NCBI GenBank assembly: GCA_020634315.1
Contig: JACKBV010000001.1
Span: forward strand, 248,001-312,000
DNA: 64,000 nt
Source: Ardenticatenaceae bacterium
Lineage (GTDB): Bacteria; Chloroflexota; Anaerolineae; Promineifilales; Promineifilaceae
Direction: 5' to 3'
Part shown: positions 25,997 through 35,929 of the stretch, piece after piece
Layout of the letters: every line of letters starts with the position of its first letter
Position numbering within the stretch: position 1 is the stretch's first letter
Made by a program: the position numbers and the translations under genes
Notes under the pieces: generated by a model
What the model saw: the letters and a program-made list of their open reading frames with translations, nothing else
Database searches by the model: none
Told to the model about the DNA's origin: nothing

Positions 25997-26918
25997 TTAT
26001 AGTAAATTCTGCACATTTGTGCCGTGTTGTGCCAGAAAATCGAGCACAACTTGCCGGGTAGGAAGGGCGGGGCGTGCGCCATGTTGGGTGCAGGCCAGAG
26101 CGCCGACGGCACTGGCGAATTGCAGCAATTGCGGCCAGGGCATGTTTTGCGCCAGGGCATAGGCAAACGCGCCGTGGAAAGCGTCGCCTGCGCCAGTTGT
26201 GTCTACGGCCGTTACCGCAAATGCAGGCAGATGGCCTTCCGCAAACGGCCGTTTCCAGAGCAAACCCTGCTCACCCAACGTAATCACAATGTTTGGCGTC
26301 TGGCGTGCCAATTCTTGTATGGCGGCTTCCGGGTCAGAGAAGCCGGTCATTTGCCGACTGAACTTGGCCGAAACCACCGCATATTCCACCAGCGGCAGCA
26401 GAGCCAGCGTGCCCGCATGCAGCGAACCGGCATCGAGCACGGTAGGGATTTGCTGCTGGCGTGCCTGCTCGGCCAACGGCGGCGAAATTTCCGGTTCCAG
26501 GCCATCAAACAGGATGACCCGCGCCTGGCAACGGGCAAAATCAATGCTGGCGGCGGGTAACGGCCGTGTCGCCCCGCGATAATTGACCAATGCCCGCTGC
26601 CCATCGGGCTTGACGAAGCACAACGGAAAGGGTTGTCGGATCGGCACCGCGCACAACGAGCTGTGTGTTTACTCCTGCCAGCTCCAATTCTTGCCGGTGC
26701 TGTTCGCCATATCCATCCAGCCCCAAATAAGCGGCGAGCGCACTGCGCCCGCCCAACCGCGCAACTTGCACGGCTGCATTGGCCGCCGGGCCACCCCCAC
26801 AAGCAACAAAGGCGTCGGCCACTGTTTTTTCATCGGGAGCAGGGTGGTGAGGCACCGTAAAGGACAGGTCGTAAGGAGCCTGCCCAACACATAAAACGTC
26901 GACCGTAAATGGTGTCAT
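25997..26918 (-). pseudogene. PfkB-family sugar kinase split by a one-base frameshift
   Basis: Two overlapping frames make up one ribokinase-like protein. The first (from ATG 26918) has the N-terminal part with VACGGGPAANAAVQVARLGG and stops making sense after GADPTTLSVV; the second resumes with FVKPDGQRALVNYRG and continues to the catalytic DTTGAGDAFHGAFAYAL and the C-terminus. The text joins perfectly if one base near 26618 is removed, so this is a single-base insertion. No homopolymer lies there. It may be a real inactivation or an assembly error. It follows the hybrid kinase by two bases, so it belonged to the sugar-sensing operon. Confidence 0.85.
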
Positions 26919-26920
26919 GA

Positions 26921-29269
26921 TCAGGCAGGCGGCAGCCAGAGGGTGAACGTGGTGCCTTTTTCGGGGGTACTGCTGACGGTGATATGCCCGTTTAATCTAT
27001 CCATGATGGTGTGACAAATGGAAAGCCCTAACCCGGCACCGGGCACAGCCAGCTCCTGTGCGATTTTGCCGCGATAGAAGCGCTGGAAGATATACGGCCG
27101 TTCCTCTGTCGGAATACCTCTCCCTGTATTATGAATAGTCAGGGTTGCCCATTGCCTGTTATCTTTGATGGTCATCTCTGTGAAAACCGTGATTTCGCCA
27201 CCGGTATTTGCGTAATGGAGGGCATTGTCCCACACCTTGTCGAGGGCACGACCGATGAGCAAGCCATCGGCTACGGCCAACGGCGCAGACGGAGCCAGGT
27301 TGATTTTCAGGGTCAGGTTGCGAGAATCAATCAGTGAATGGTCTGGGCGAAGCATTTCGGTGGTTAGCTCATTTAAATCCACCACCCCCAATACCACTGG
27401 AGACAAATCGGCCGTTAACGCTGATATTTCGATAAATCCTTCAACCAGCTTTTCCAGACGCCCCGTCTCGCGCACCAGCACGGGCAGATATTTGGGCAAA
27501 TTGTCGGGGCGGCGGGTGAGCAAATCCAGATACAGCTTGAGATTTGTCACCGGTGTGCGCAGTTCATGCCCAATTTGTGACGCAAATTGATCTTTAAGGC
27601 GATGCAGCTCCTTGAAATGCGTGATGTCACGCTGCACATAGACAAATCCTTCGAGATGATCTTCTTGACTGTATAACGGATTGACGCTAAGCGCGGCATC
27701 GTACAAGGAGCCATTCTTGCGGCGGCTGACAACCTCGCCATGCCAGGCGGTACCAAGCGCCAACGCATTATTTAATGCTTGCAACACATATTGCGGCGTT
27801 TCTTGATTTTGCCAAAGTTGGTTGATTTGCATTTCGAGTTCTGGCAGCGTATAGCCGGTCACTTGCTCTGTCACCGGATTGGCATATTGCAGTGTGCCGT
27901 AGGCATCGGTGAGGTAGATGGCCTCGCTGGCCGTATCGAGAATGGTTTGCAGGCGGCGGCGCTCCTGATCTAATTCGGCCGTGCGCTCCGCCACACGCTG
28001 CTTCAGCATCGACGCATAGGCCTGCACCTGTTGATATAGCTGTGCATTCTCAATAGCAATGGCCGCCTGATTGGCAAAGGCTTGCAGCCGCTGCCTGTCT
28101 GCGGCCGCAAAAAAGTTCGCTCTGTGACTAACCAGCACAATAAACCCCAACAGGTTGCCCTTGCTGCGCACTGGGGCCACAACATTGGATTGCACCCAAC
28201 TAACGTCCAGATTAGGCAATGTGTTGATGGGATCAGGAATGGAAACAGGTTCTTCCACATCCAGCAAGGGAGCCAGGGTTTCAGAACCGACCAGCGGCCA
28301 ACGGTGTTGCAAAATCATGTCTCTTTGGTTCATGTCAGGAGGGTAGGCGCTCAGTCGGGCAACATATACATGCCCCTCTTCCACGAGCAACATGCCGGCG
28401 GCATCGTGGGGGACAACTTCTTGAATGTGGGATAAGACAGCCTCGATGACGTCGTCTAGATGCAGGCTGTGGCTCAATTTAGCGGCCGTTTCTCGCAAAG
28501 CATCGGCAAGTGCCCGTTGCACACGCTCTGCCTCGGCGGCGTGGCGGCGTGCAGTTATATCGCGGGCAATAATCTGTACGGCCGTTTCCCCCTGATACGG
28601 CAGCGTAATAGCCGTGCGCTCTACATAGACAGTCTTGCCATCATGCAGCCGTAAAATGATGTCATCTAGCTTAGGGTCTTGCACAGCGTCATGCCCCACA
28701 AATGCGGCACAGCCCTCCATAACAAATTGCGCAATGGAGTGATCTATCAAATCTTGGGGAGAAGGCACGGCCAACAAATGCGCCGCTGCTGTGTTAGCCA
28801 GCAAAATCTGCTGCCCTTGCAAGATAAAAATGGCATCGGGTGCCTGTTCAAACAAGCGGCGGTACCGTTCTTCACTGTCGCGGAGCTGCTGGGAGACGTG
28901 ATGACGATACAACGCCATTTGGATGGTGCTGTGTAATTCACGCTCTTCAAACGGCTTGAGAATATAGCCAAACGGCCCACTCACCTTTGCCCGTTGCAGG
29001 GTTAATTCATCGGCGTAGGCGGTAAGGTAAACAATGGGGATGTCCTGGCTGGCCTGAATTTGCATGGCGGCCGTAATGCCATCCATATCCCCTTGCAGGC
29101 GAATGTCCATTAAAATCAAATCGGGGCGCCATGTGGCCGCCAATTGGATAGCTTCCTCGCCAGTCGCCGCCACAGCCGGTACTTCATAACCCATATGGCG
29201 AAGCTGTACCTGAATATCGAGGGCAATGATACTTTCGTCTTCTACAACCAGGATGCGTGTTGGATTCAT
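26921..29269 (-). CDS. Hybrid response regulator/sensor kinase (REC-PAS-GAF-PAS-HisKA-HATPase)
   Basis: 782 residues, no membrane span. The receiver domain is N-terminal with Asp55 (LMDIR) as phospho-acceptor and Lys105 (YILKPF). PAS (about 130-240), GAF (about 270-420) and a second PAS (about 435-550) follow, then HisKA with His568 in GHELRTP and an HATPase with DNALHYA, NTGRGIP and GLGLSIC. It probably receives phosphate from the membrane kinase encoded just upstream and passes it on. The start overlaps the stop of that gene by four bases (ATGA), so synthesis is coupled. No DNA-binding output domain is present. Confidence 0.92.
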   Translation of the reverse strand: MNPTRILVVEDESIIALDIQVQLRHMGYEVPAVAATGEEAIQLAATWRPDLILMDIRLQGDMDGITAAMQIQASQDIPIVYLTAYADELTLQRAKVSGPFGYILKPFEERELHSTIQMALYRHHVSQQLRDSEERYRRLFEQAPDAIFILQGQQILLANTAAAHLLAVPSPQDLIDHSIAQFVMEGCAAFVGHDAVQDPKLDDIILRLHDGKTVYVERTAITLPYQGETAVQIIARDITARRHAAEAERVQRALADALRETAAKLSHSLHLDDVIEAVLSHIQEVVPHDAAGMLLVEEGHVYVARLSAYPPDMNQRDMILQHRWPLVGSETLAPLLDVEEPVSIPDPINTLPNLDVSWVQSNVVAPVRSKGNLLGFIVLVSHRANFFAAADRQRLQAFANQAAIAIENAQLYQQVQAYASMLKQRVAERTAELDQERRRLQTILDTASEAIYLTDAYGTLQYANPVTEQVTGYTLPELEMQINQLWQNQETPQYVLQALNNALALGTAWHGEVVSRRKNGSLYDAALSVNPLYSQEDHLEGFVYVQRDITHFKELHRLKDQFASQIGHELRTPVTNLKLYLDLLTRRPDNLPKYLPVLVRETGRLEKLVEGFIEISALTADLSPVVLGVVDLNELTTEMLRPDHSLIDSRNLTLKINLAPSAPLAVADGLLIGRALDKVWDNALHYANTGGEITVFTEMTIKDNRQWATLTIHNTGRGIPTEERPYIFQRFYRGKIAQELAVPGAGLGLSICHTIMDRLNGHITVSSTPEKGTTFTLWLPPA

Positions 29270-31065
29270 GAAAGACCTTCCCTCTCTGTGGGTACAGAAA
29301 ATGTGAGCTTGAAAATCGTGACGAGTGCAAAATCATCGTCATGATCTAGAATGGTCAGCGTGCCACCCAATTGTTTCGTTAAATTATGGACCAATTGCAA
29401 ACCTAAGGAATCGACATGAGATGAATCGAAATCGGCCGGTAAGCCAACCCCGTCATCGCCAACAGCTAATGTCACTTGTGCGGCTTCGTTCTGGCGTAGT
29501 TTGATGCACACATGCCCACTTTGTTGGTGGGTGAAGGCGTGTTTGAAGGCGTTGGAAACGAGTTCGTTGAGGATGAGGCCACAGGGAACGGCCGTATCAA
29601 TACCCAAATACACCTGCTCCAGCGACAACTGCAACCTGATTTGATCAGCGTGATACGTACGCGCCAGATAATGCGTAAGATTAGCCACATATTCCGCAAA
29701 ATCAATACGCGCCAGATTTTGAGATTGATACAACTTCTCATGAATCAAAGCCATCGAGCGCACACGATTCTTACTATCCTCGAACACAGATGTCGTATAC
29801 GAATCATTCAAGCGCTCCATCTGTAAATTCAACAAGCTAGAAATAATTTGTAAGTTATTCTTAACACGATGATGAATCTCTTTGAGTAACACCTCCTTCT
29901 CCGCCAGAGACGCCTGAATTTGCGCTTCCGCCTCCTGTTTGGCAAGCAAGCTGCTTTGAAACGCATTAAACCACTGCACCAATTCCGCAATCTCATCATT
30001 GCCACGCACAGGTAACGCCACCTGCTTCTCCAAAGGCGTTTCTTGCAATTGTTTAAAACGATTGGTGATGGTACGGATCGGCAAAACCACATTCGTGTTA
30101 TAGACAAACGCAACCAACCCCACCACACTGAAACAAAACAGCATCACGACAAAAGTGGTACGCCCAATACTTGATGTTTTGTCAGCCAATGTTTGCAAGG
30201 GAACCAAACCCAAGACAACCCAGCCGCTTTTCGGAGAGCGCACATAGTTCAGCGAATAGACCTGACCATCGACTTCCTGGACTAACGTGTCTTTGGTATC
30301 TGTGAACAGGTGAGCAAACGAAGCGCTCACCGGCTGGCCTAACAACCGCAAATCAGGATGATAAAGAATACGATTTTCGCCATCCAACACCATCAGGTAA
30401 GCGTTTTCACCTAAATCTACTTGTTGAAAATGCGCAGAGAGCGCTTCCACACTGTAGTTAACGAGAATTAAAGCGATGGGTTTTTGCTGTAAGGTGAGAC
30501 GATCTGTGTTTTGCAAAATTTTGGCGGCAGTGACGACTTTTGTGTGTGTGGAGTTGGCATTCACATTATCTTCAATGCCAGCCCAGGTTACAAACTGATC
30601 ACTCTCCAATGCACGCTGAAACAAGGTGTCATGCACATCCTGACGAATATTATCAATGTTGAGTGTGTCGCCAACATGATAATGGGAGCCATACACAGTG
30701 AAAATGTCGATAGAAACCAGCCCTCGCAAATTCGAGTAACCACTCAAAATGTACCCAATTTGCGCCTGGGTATTGAGGTCGATATAAGTATTCGTCGTAT
30801 CTTCCGTCACTTCCAGGGCACGGCGAATTTCTTCAACGCCAGAAACGTTCGCAACTAAACTTTCGATCTGGTCGAGTTGTAAATCCAGATAATCGCGTTG
30901 ATTCTCAACGAGAGCCATCGTATAGCGGTTGGCTTCTTGTTGCAGCAAACTACGAGATGTCTGAAAAGACGTTAAGCCCACAATAATCACCGGCAATATG
31001 CTTAAAAAGATGAGATAGCCAATGAATTTTTGTGTGATGCCAGACTGTCGTAATGGCCTTTGCAT
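29266..31065 (-). CDS. Membrane sensor histidine kinase (dCACHE-HAMP-HisKA_2)
   Basis: 599 residues: membrane helix 13-35, an extracellular double-CACHE-like sensor of about 265 residues, helix 303-325, HAMP (about 326-375), then a HisKA_2/HWE-like phospho-acceptor in KEIHHRVKNNLQIISSLL (His398/399) and an HATPase with NELVSNAFKHAF and DDGVGLPADF. This kinase class usually lacks a separate receiver and signals to stand-alone regulators, here the hybrid protein whose gene overlaps it. It follows a sugar-binding lipoprotein gene by four bases, so the lipoprotein may hand its ligand to the CACHE domain. Confidence 0.92.
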   Translation of the reverse strand: MQRPLRQSGITQKFIGYLIFLSILPVIIVGLTSFQTSRSLLQQEANRYTMALVENQRDYLDLQLDQIESLVANVSGVEEIRRALEVTEDTTNTYIDLNTQAQIGYILSGYSNLRGLVSIDIFTVYGSHYHVGDTLNIDNIRQDVHDTLFQRALESDQFVTWAGIEDNVNANSTHTKVVTAAKILQNTDRLTLQQKPIALILVNYSVEALSAHFQQVDLGENAYLMVLDGENRILYHPDLRLLGQPVSASFAHLFTDTKDTLVQEVDGQVYSLNYVRSPKSGWVVLGLVPLQTLADKTSSIGRTTFVVMLFCFSVVGLVAFVYNTNVVLPIRTITNRFKQLQETPLEKQVALPVRGNDEIAELVQWFNAFQSSLLAKQEAEAQIQASLAEKEVLLKEIHHRVKNNLQIISSLLNLQMERLNDSYTTSVFEDSKNRVRSMALIHEKLYQSQNLARIDFAEYVANLTHYLARTYHADQIRLQLSLEQVYLGIDTAVPCGLILNELVSNAFKHAFTHQQSGHVCIKLRQNEAAQVTLAVGDDGVGLPADFDSSHVDSLGLQLVHNLTKQLGGTLTILDHDDDFALVTIFKLTFSVPTEREGLS

Positions 31066-31069
31066 ATTT

Positions 31070-32062
31070 TTAATCTACATTTTCCACCGTGACGAGTATC
31101 ACATCTACAAGCGTCTGGGTGGGTAGTTCTTCGCCGTTTAGCGCACGCAGGGCATACCAAACGCCCAGATACCCCTGTTCGGCAGCCTGTTGGTCAATTG
31201 TTGCTTGCAGGGTGCCATTGCGTAAGGCTTCTTTGGCTTCGGCTAATGCGTCGTAAGCTGCAACCAGGACATCGTTTCGCCCGGCTTCTTGCAAATATTG
31301 GATAGCGCCAAGCGCCATCATGTCGTTGGCGCAAAAGATCACTTTGATATTGGGGTGTTCGGCCATGATTGCGGCGGTGACGGTATAGGCTTCATCTATT
31401 TTCCAATTGGCCGACTCTGAAGCGACCATGACCAGATTGGGGTTTTCGGCGAAGGCTTGCATTGCGCCTAGCTTACGATCTTCGGCGTTTTGTGCGCCGC
31501 GAATCCCTTCTATGATCACGGCTTCGCCGGGTTCGATAATTTGTCTGCTGACGTACTGGGCGGACAAGTATGCCCCCTGACGATTGTCCACACTGATAAA
31601 AGGTACGTTCGTTAAACCCAGTGCCGTCGAGTATTCGGGGTTTAGCTGGTTATCGATGTTGACGACCACAATACCGGCATCCTGGGCTTTTTTGAGAATG
31701 GGGATGAGTTCGAGGGAATCTCCGGGCGCAATGACGATGGCGTCTATTTGTTCCTGGATCAACTCGTCCACGATTTCAATTTGTTGTTCAATAGAAGTTT
31801 CTTGCGCGGCCGTTTTTACGATTAGATTAATGCCAAATTCCATTTCGGCACGACGTGCACCTTTTTCCATTTCGACGAAAAAGGGGTTGGTCAATGTTTT
31901 CATCACCAGCGCTATGCGCGGGGCATCGGCCAAGTTGGTACCGCTGGGAACAGGAGAAGCTTGATCAACTAAGGATACGGCCGTATCACCGCCACCTTTT
32001 GCTCCACAAGCCACTGTCAATGTAATCAATAAGGCGAACAGAAACCGGAACAGCTTGTTCAT
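31070..32062 (-). CDS. Periplasmic sugar-binding-type lipoprotein (RbsB-like)
   Basis: 330 residues. Signal peptide with lipobox LTVAC (Cys19), then a type I periplasmic-binding fold: IALVMKTLTNPFFVEMEKGA, ELIQEQIDAIVIAPGDS, GIRGAQNAEDRKLG, VIFCANDMMALGAI. This is the ribose/galactose-binding family. No ABC permease or ATPase lies nearby; instead a sensor kinase, a hybrid kinase and a (frameshifted) sugar kinase follow in one operon. It therefore more likely serves as a sensing subunit than in uptake. The ligand is not known. Confidence 0.9.
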   Translation of the reverse strand: MNKLFRFLFALLITLTVACGAKGGGDTAVSLVDQASPVPSGTNLADAPRIALVMKTLTNPFFVEMEKGARRAEMEFGINLIVKTAAQETSIEQQIEIVDELIQEQIDAIVIAPGDSLELIPILKKAQDAGIVVVNIDNQLNPEYSTALGLTNVPFISVDNRQGAYLSAQYVSRQIIEPGEAVIIEGIRGAQNAEDRKLGAMQAFAENPNLVMVASESANWKIDEAYTVTAAIMAEHPNIKVIFCANDMMALGAIQYLQEAGRNDVLVAAYDALAEAKEALRNGTLQATIDQQAAEQGYLGVWYALRALNGEELPTQTLVDVILVTVENVD

Positions 32063-32188
32063 GTGTCGCTCCTTGTCTCAACGTCAACTCCATTGTAGAA
32101 AATGTTAAGCGCGTTACGCAATAGGCAATGATAGGACATTGGCATGATAAGGACGATTATGCTAGACTGCCCCATGCTAGGGAGTACG

Positions 32189-33982
32189 ATGACGACGACG
32201 AACAATGTCCCCCCCCCTGTTTCATTACGCCAAGCCAATGCCGGAACGCTTTTATGGCGAGCATACAAGTATTTACGGCCGTATCGCCGCTACGCACTGG
32301 CCGCTTACCTGCTCATGCTCATCATCAACCTGTTCGCCCTGATCACGCCACAATTGGTGCGCTGGATTGTGAACAACGGTATCCGCGAACAGGACATGTC
32401 CCTGCTCAGTTGGTCTATCGCCGGTCTGCTAGGACTAACGGTGATTCGCAGCGCCCTCACATTTTGGGAACATCGCTGGGTCGAGATGGCCTCACAAAAC
32501 GTCGCCTACGACCTGCGCAATGCCATTCACGACAAACTGGCCGAACTCTCCTTCTCTTACCATGATCGCACAGAAACAGGCCAGCTTCTCTCCCGCGCGG
32601 TGCAAGATGTAGAGCGGATTCGCTTTCTGACGGGGCGTGCCACGCTGCGCCTGGTTGAGGGGACGGTGTTGTTGCTGGGAACGGCCGTTTTCCTGCTCAT
32701 GATGAACCCCCGCCTGGCACTGCTCACATTGGCAACCATCCCCTTACTCGCCCACCGCGCCTTCCAGTTTGGGCGACACTTCCGCCCCTTATCCGCCGCC
32801 ATTCAACAACAATTGGCCGTCCTCACCACGCGCCTGGAACAAAATTTGCGCGGCGCACGCATCGTCAAAGCCTTTGCCCAAGAAGATGCAGAAATCAAAC
32901 GCTTTGACAGCGATAACGATGACTGGTTCACCCTCTCCGCCAAATCAGCCCAATTACAGGCGTTCAATGTGCCCGCCATCGACTTCATCGCCAACCTGGC
33001 GACGGTCGTCATCATCTGGTATGGCGGCTATCTGGTCATTAACGGGCAGCTCACATTGGGCGAGTTAGTCGCCTTCACCACTTACCTGGGGCAGCTAGTC
33101 GGCCCGGTGCGCCGCCTGGGCATGATCGTGCCCGCATTGGCTATGGCGGCCGCTTCCGCCGAACGTATTTTTGAAATTTTGGATGCCAGCGTGGAAGTAA
33201 CCGACGCCGCAGACGCCATTCCCCTACCGCCAGCACAAGGGTTGGTGCAATTTGAGGATGTCTCTTTTGCCTATTTTGGGCGGCACTGGGTGCTGAAGCA
33301 TATCCATTTCACAGCCCAACCGGGGCAGATTATTGCCCTGTTGGGGGCAACCGGATCGGGCAAATCGACGATCACGAATCTGCTCCCCCGTTTTTACGAT
33401 GCCACAAACGGCCGTATCACCATCGACGGGCACGACATCAAACACGTCACCATCAACTCCTTGCGTGACCAAATTGGCATTGTGCTGCAAGAGACAACCC
33501 TCTTTGCCGACACCATCCGCGCCAACATCGCCTTTGGCCGTCCGGGCGCCAGCGACACAGACATCATCGCCGCCGCCCAGGCTGCCCAGGCACACGACTT
33601 CATCATGAACATGGCCGAGGGCTACGACACCTATGTAGGCGAACGTGGCGTCACGCTTTCCGGCGGACAACGGCAGCGCGTTGCCATCGCCCGCGCCTTA
33701 CTCAAAGACCCGCGCATCCTCATTTTGGATGATGCCACCTCCAGCGTAGACACCGACACCGAGCATCTGATCCAGCTTGCTTTGCAGCGCCTGATGCAAG
33801 GACGAACCTCCTTTGTCATCGCGCAGCGGCTCAGCACAGTGCGTCAGGCCGATCTCATCCTTGTCCTCGAAAAAGGACGTATTGCCGCCTCAGGTACACA
33901 TGAAGAACTGCTGCGCACCTCAGAACTGTATGCCCTCATTTACCAGCAGCAGCTGCGCCCACAAGAGGAGCAAAGCTCGTGA
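32189..33982 (+). CDS. ABC exporter half-transporter (membrane + ATPase), first of a pair
   Basis: 597 residues: six-helix type I exporter domain (about 20-310) and ATPase with Walker A GATGSGKST at 386-394, signature LSGGQRQR, Walker B ILILDDATS and switch His region. AGGGAG lies four bases before ATG 32189; in-frame ATGs upstream at 32144-32174 are less likely. The second half-transporter follows about 75 bases later, so the two probably form a heterodimer of the BmrCD/TmrAB kind. The Walker B residue after Asp is Asp-Ala (DDATS) in place of DEATS, i.e. the catalytic Glu is replaced by Asp; the partner keeps DEATAS. This is the usual degenerate-site pattern of heterodimeric exporters. Confidence 0.92.
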   Translation: MTTTNNVPPPVSLRQANAGTLLWRAYKYLRPYRRYALAAYLLMLIINLFALITPQLVRWIVNNGIREQDMSLLSWSIAGLLGLTVIRSALTFWEHRWVEMASQNVAYDLRNAIHDKLAELSFSYHDRTETGQLLSRAVQDVERIRFLTGRATLRLVEGTVLLLGTAVFLLMMNPRLALLTLATIPLLAHRAFQFGRHFRPLSAAIQQQLAVLTTRLEQNLRGARIVKAFAQEDAEIKRFDSDNDDWFTLSAKSAQLQAFNVPAIDFIANLATVVIIWYGGYLVINGQLTLGELVAFTTYLGQLVGPVRRLGMIVPALAMAAASAERIFEILDASVEVTDAADAIPLPPAQGLVQFEDVSFAYFGRHWVLKHIHFTAQPGQIIALLGATGSGKSTITNLLPRFYDATNGRITIDGHDIKHVTINSLRDQIGIVLQETTLFADTIRANIAFGRPGASDTDIIAAAQAAQAHDFIMNMAEGYDTYVGERGVTLSGGQRQRVAIARALLKDPRILILDDATSSVDTDTEHLIQLALQRLMQGRTSFVIAQRLSTVRQADLILVLEKGRIAASGTHEELLRTSELYALIYQQQLRPQEEQSS

Positions 33983-34057
33983 GTCGTCAGTCGTAGCCCG
34001 TCATCGGACTATGATTCACGGCTCATGGCGCACAATTCACGAATTACGGTCACAAAC

Positions 34058-35878
34058 ATGAGCTTTTCAATTGGCACAACGAACCCCAACATGGGGCCAC
34101 GCGGCGCACTACAGCGCTTTGGCGAAGATACAGAGAAGCAAAGCATCAATTGGCATGTTGGCCTGCGCTTGCTGGCTTACTTGCGGCCACATTGGCAGCG
34201 GATGTCCCTGGCTTTCATCTGCATGCTGGCAACGTCTGGATTAACGCTGCTGACACCTTATCTCATTAAAGTCGCCATTGACCAACACATCACGCAAGGC
34301 GACATCGCCGGCTTGAATCAGGTGGCACTGCTGACCGCACTGGCCTTTGCCGGGATTTACGTGACGAGTTGGGGACAGCGCTATCTGCTTTCCTGGGTGG
34401 GTCAGCGTGTGCTGGCAACATTACGGGCACAGTTATTCCGTCATTTGCAAGCGCTGCCGCTGGGCTACCACGACACGCACATCGTTGGCGTGACCATTTC
34501 GCGGGTGATCAACGATGTGGCGGTGATTAACGAGCTGCTTTCACAAGGCTTGATTCAACTGGTGGGCGATCTGTTGGTGCTGCTGGGCATCATCATCGTC
34601 ATGATTTCGATGAGTCCGAAACTGGCGCTGTACTCATTTGCCGTGCTGCCGCTGATGGTGTTGGCTACGCTTTTATTTGCGCGGCGGGCACAGGTCGCCT
34701 TCCGGGACACACGCGCCAAAATCGCCACGGTTGTGGGTGATCTGGCCGAAAACATCTCTGGGATGCGCGTGATTCAGGCTTTTGCTCAGGAAGGGGCGTC
34801 ACGAGAACGGTTCGAGGAAGCGAACCGCGCCAATCGGGACGCCAATGTGGAAGCGATGTCGTTATCGTTTGTCTTTTTACCGGCTGTGGACTTTTTGGGG
34901 ATGTTGGCAACGGCCGTTGTCCTCTGGTTTGGGGGGCGTGCGGTCATTCAGGAAGGGTTGACCTTGGGGGTTGTTGTCGCCTTTCTCGCCTACGTCACCC
35001 GCTTTTTCCAGCCCATTCAAGAATTGAGCCAGATTTACACGACGCTGCAAGCGGCAATGGCCGGTGGTGAGCAAGTGCTGCGACTGCTGGACACCACACC
35101 CGAAGTTGCCGATGCGCCTGACGCGCAAGAGATGCCGCCCATTGTGGGGAAAGTTGAATTGCAACATGTCTCCTTTAGCTATCGCGGCGACACGCGTGTC
35201 CTGCACGATATTGATTTGACGATTGCGCCGGGGCAAACGGTCGCCCTGGTGGGACCAACGGGCGCAGGCAAAAGCTCTATCGCCAATTTAGTGGCGCGGT
35301 TTTATGAAGTGACGGAAGGGGCGGTGCTGATTGATGGCCTGGATGTACGCAGTGTGACACAGCAATCGCTGCGGCGGCAAATGGGGCTGGTGCCGCAAGA
35401 CCCATTCTTGTTTTCGGGTACGGTGGCGGATAATGTGCGTTTTGGGCGACCGGAAACGGCCGTTGCCGATGTCATCGCCGCCGCAAAACTAGCCAACGCC
35501 CACGAGTTCATCACAGCCCTGCCCGATGGCTACGAGACCGAGATTTTGGAAGGGGGTGTCAACCTTTCCATTGGGCAGCGCCAACTGGTTTGCATTGCGC
35601 GGGCCGTGCTCGCCGACCCCCGCATCTTGATTTTAGATGAAGCGACAGCCAGCGTGGACACCGTCACCGAGACCTTGATCCAGGAGGCGTTAGACCGGCT
35701 GCTGGCGGGGCGCACTTCTGTGGTTATCGCGCACCGGCTGAGCACGATTCGCAATGCGGACTTGATTTGTGTGGTGGAAAACGGCCGTATTATCGAGCAA
35801 GGCACACACGAGCAGCTAGTTGCTCAAGGTGGCGTCTACCATTCCTTGTACGAACGGCAGTTTGTGGAAATCAAATAA
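34058..35878 (+). CDS. ABC exporter half-transporter, second of the pair
   Basis: 606 residues from ATG 34058 (alternative 34025). Six-helix membrane domain with HxxALPLGYHDTHIVG-like start, ATPase with Walker A GPTGAGKSS at 399-407, an altered signature NLSIGQRQL instead of LSGGQ, Walker B ILILDEATAS with the catalytic Glu present. Together with the preceding protein, which keeps LSGGQ but has DDATS, each dimer would have one complete and one degenerate ATP site. The upstream 70 bases contain diverged short-word repeats and no clear ribosome site. Confidence 0.92.
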   Translation: MSFSIGTTNPNMGPRGALQRFGEDTEKQSINWHVGLRLLAYLRPHWQRMSLAFICMLATSGLTLLTPYLIKVAIDQHITQGDIAGLNQVALLTALAFAGIYVTSWGQRYLLSWVGQRVLATLRAQLFRHLQALPLGYHDTHIVGVTISRVINDVAVINELLSQGLIQLVGDLLVLLGIIIVMISMSPKLALYSFAVLPLMVLATLLFARRAQVAFRDTRAKIATVVGDLAENISGMRVIQAFAQEGASRERFEEANRANRDANVEAMSLSFVFLPAVDFLGMLATAVVLWFGGRAVIQEGLTLGVVVAFLAYVTRFFQPIQELSQIYTTLQAAMAGGEQVLRLLDTTPEVADAPDAQEMPPIVGKVELQHVSFSYRGDTRVLHDIDLTIAPGQTVALVGPTGAGKSSIANLVARFYEVTEGAVLIDGLDVRSVTQQSLRRQMGLVPQDPFLFSGTVADNVRFGRPETAVADVIAAAKLANAHEFITALPDGYETEILEGGVNLSIGQRQLVCIARAVLADPRILILDEATASVDTVTETLIQEALDRLLAGRTSVVIAHRLSTIRNADLICVVENGRIIEQGTHEQLVAQGGVYHSLYERQFVEIK

Positions 35879-35881
35879 GCA

Positions 35882-35917
35882 GAGCTTGGAAATTGATGTT
35901 GGTCAATCTCCAAGCTC
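35882..35917 (+). terminator. Stem-loop between convergent genes
   Basis: GAGCTTGGAAATTGA (35882-35896) pairs with TCAATCTCCAAGCTC (35903-35917) around a six-base loop, 15 bp with one mismatch, between the convergent exporter and beta-lactamase-fold genes. No U-run follows, so its role as terminator is uncertain. Confidence 0.5.
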
Positions 35918-35929
35918 CAACCGTCTCAT

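Noticed and set aside
26600..26640. Programmed ribosomal frameshift in the PfkB kinase
   Set aside because: There is no slippery heptamer or downstream structure at the junction, and the family does not use recoding.
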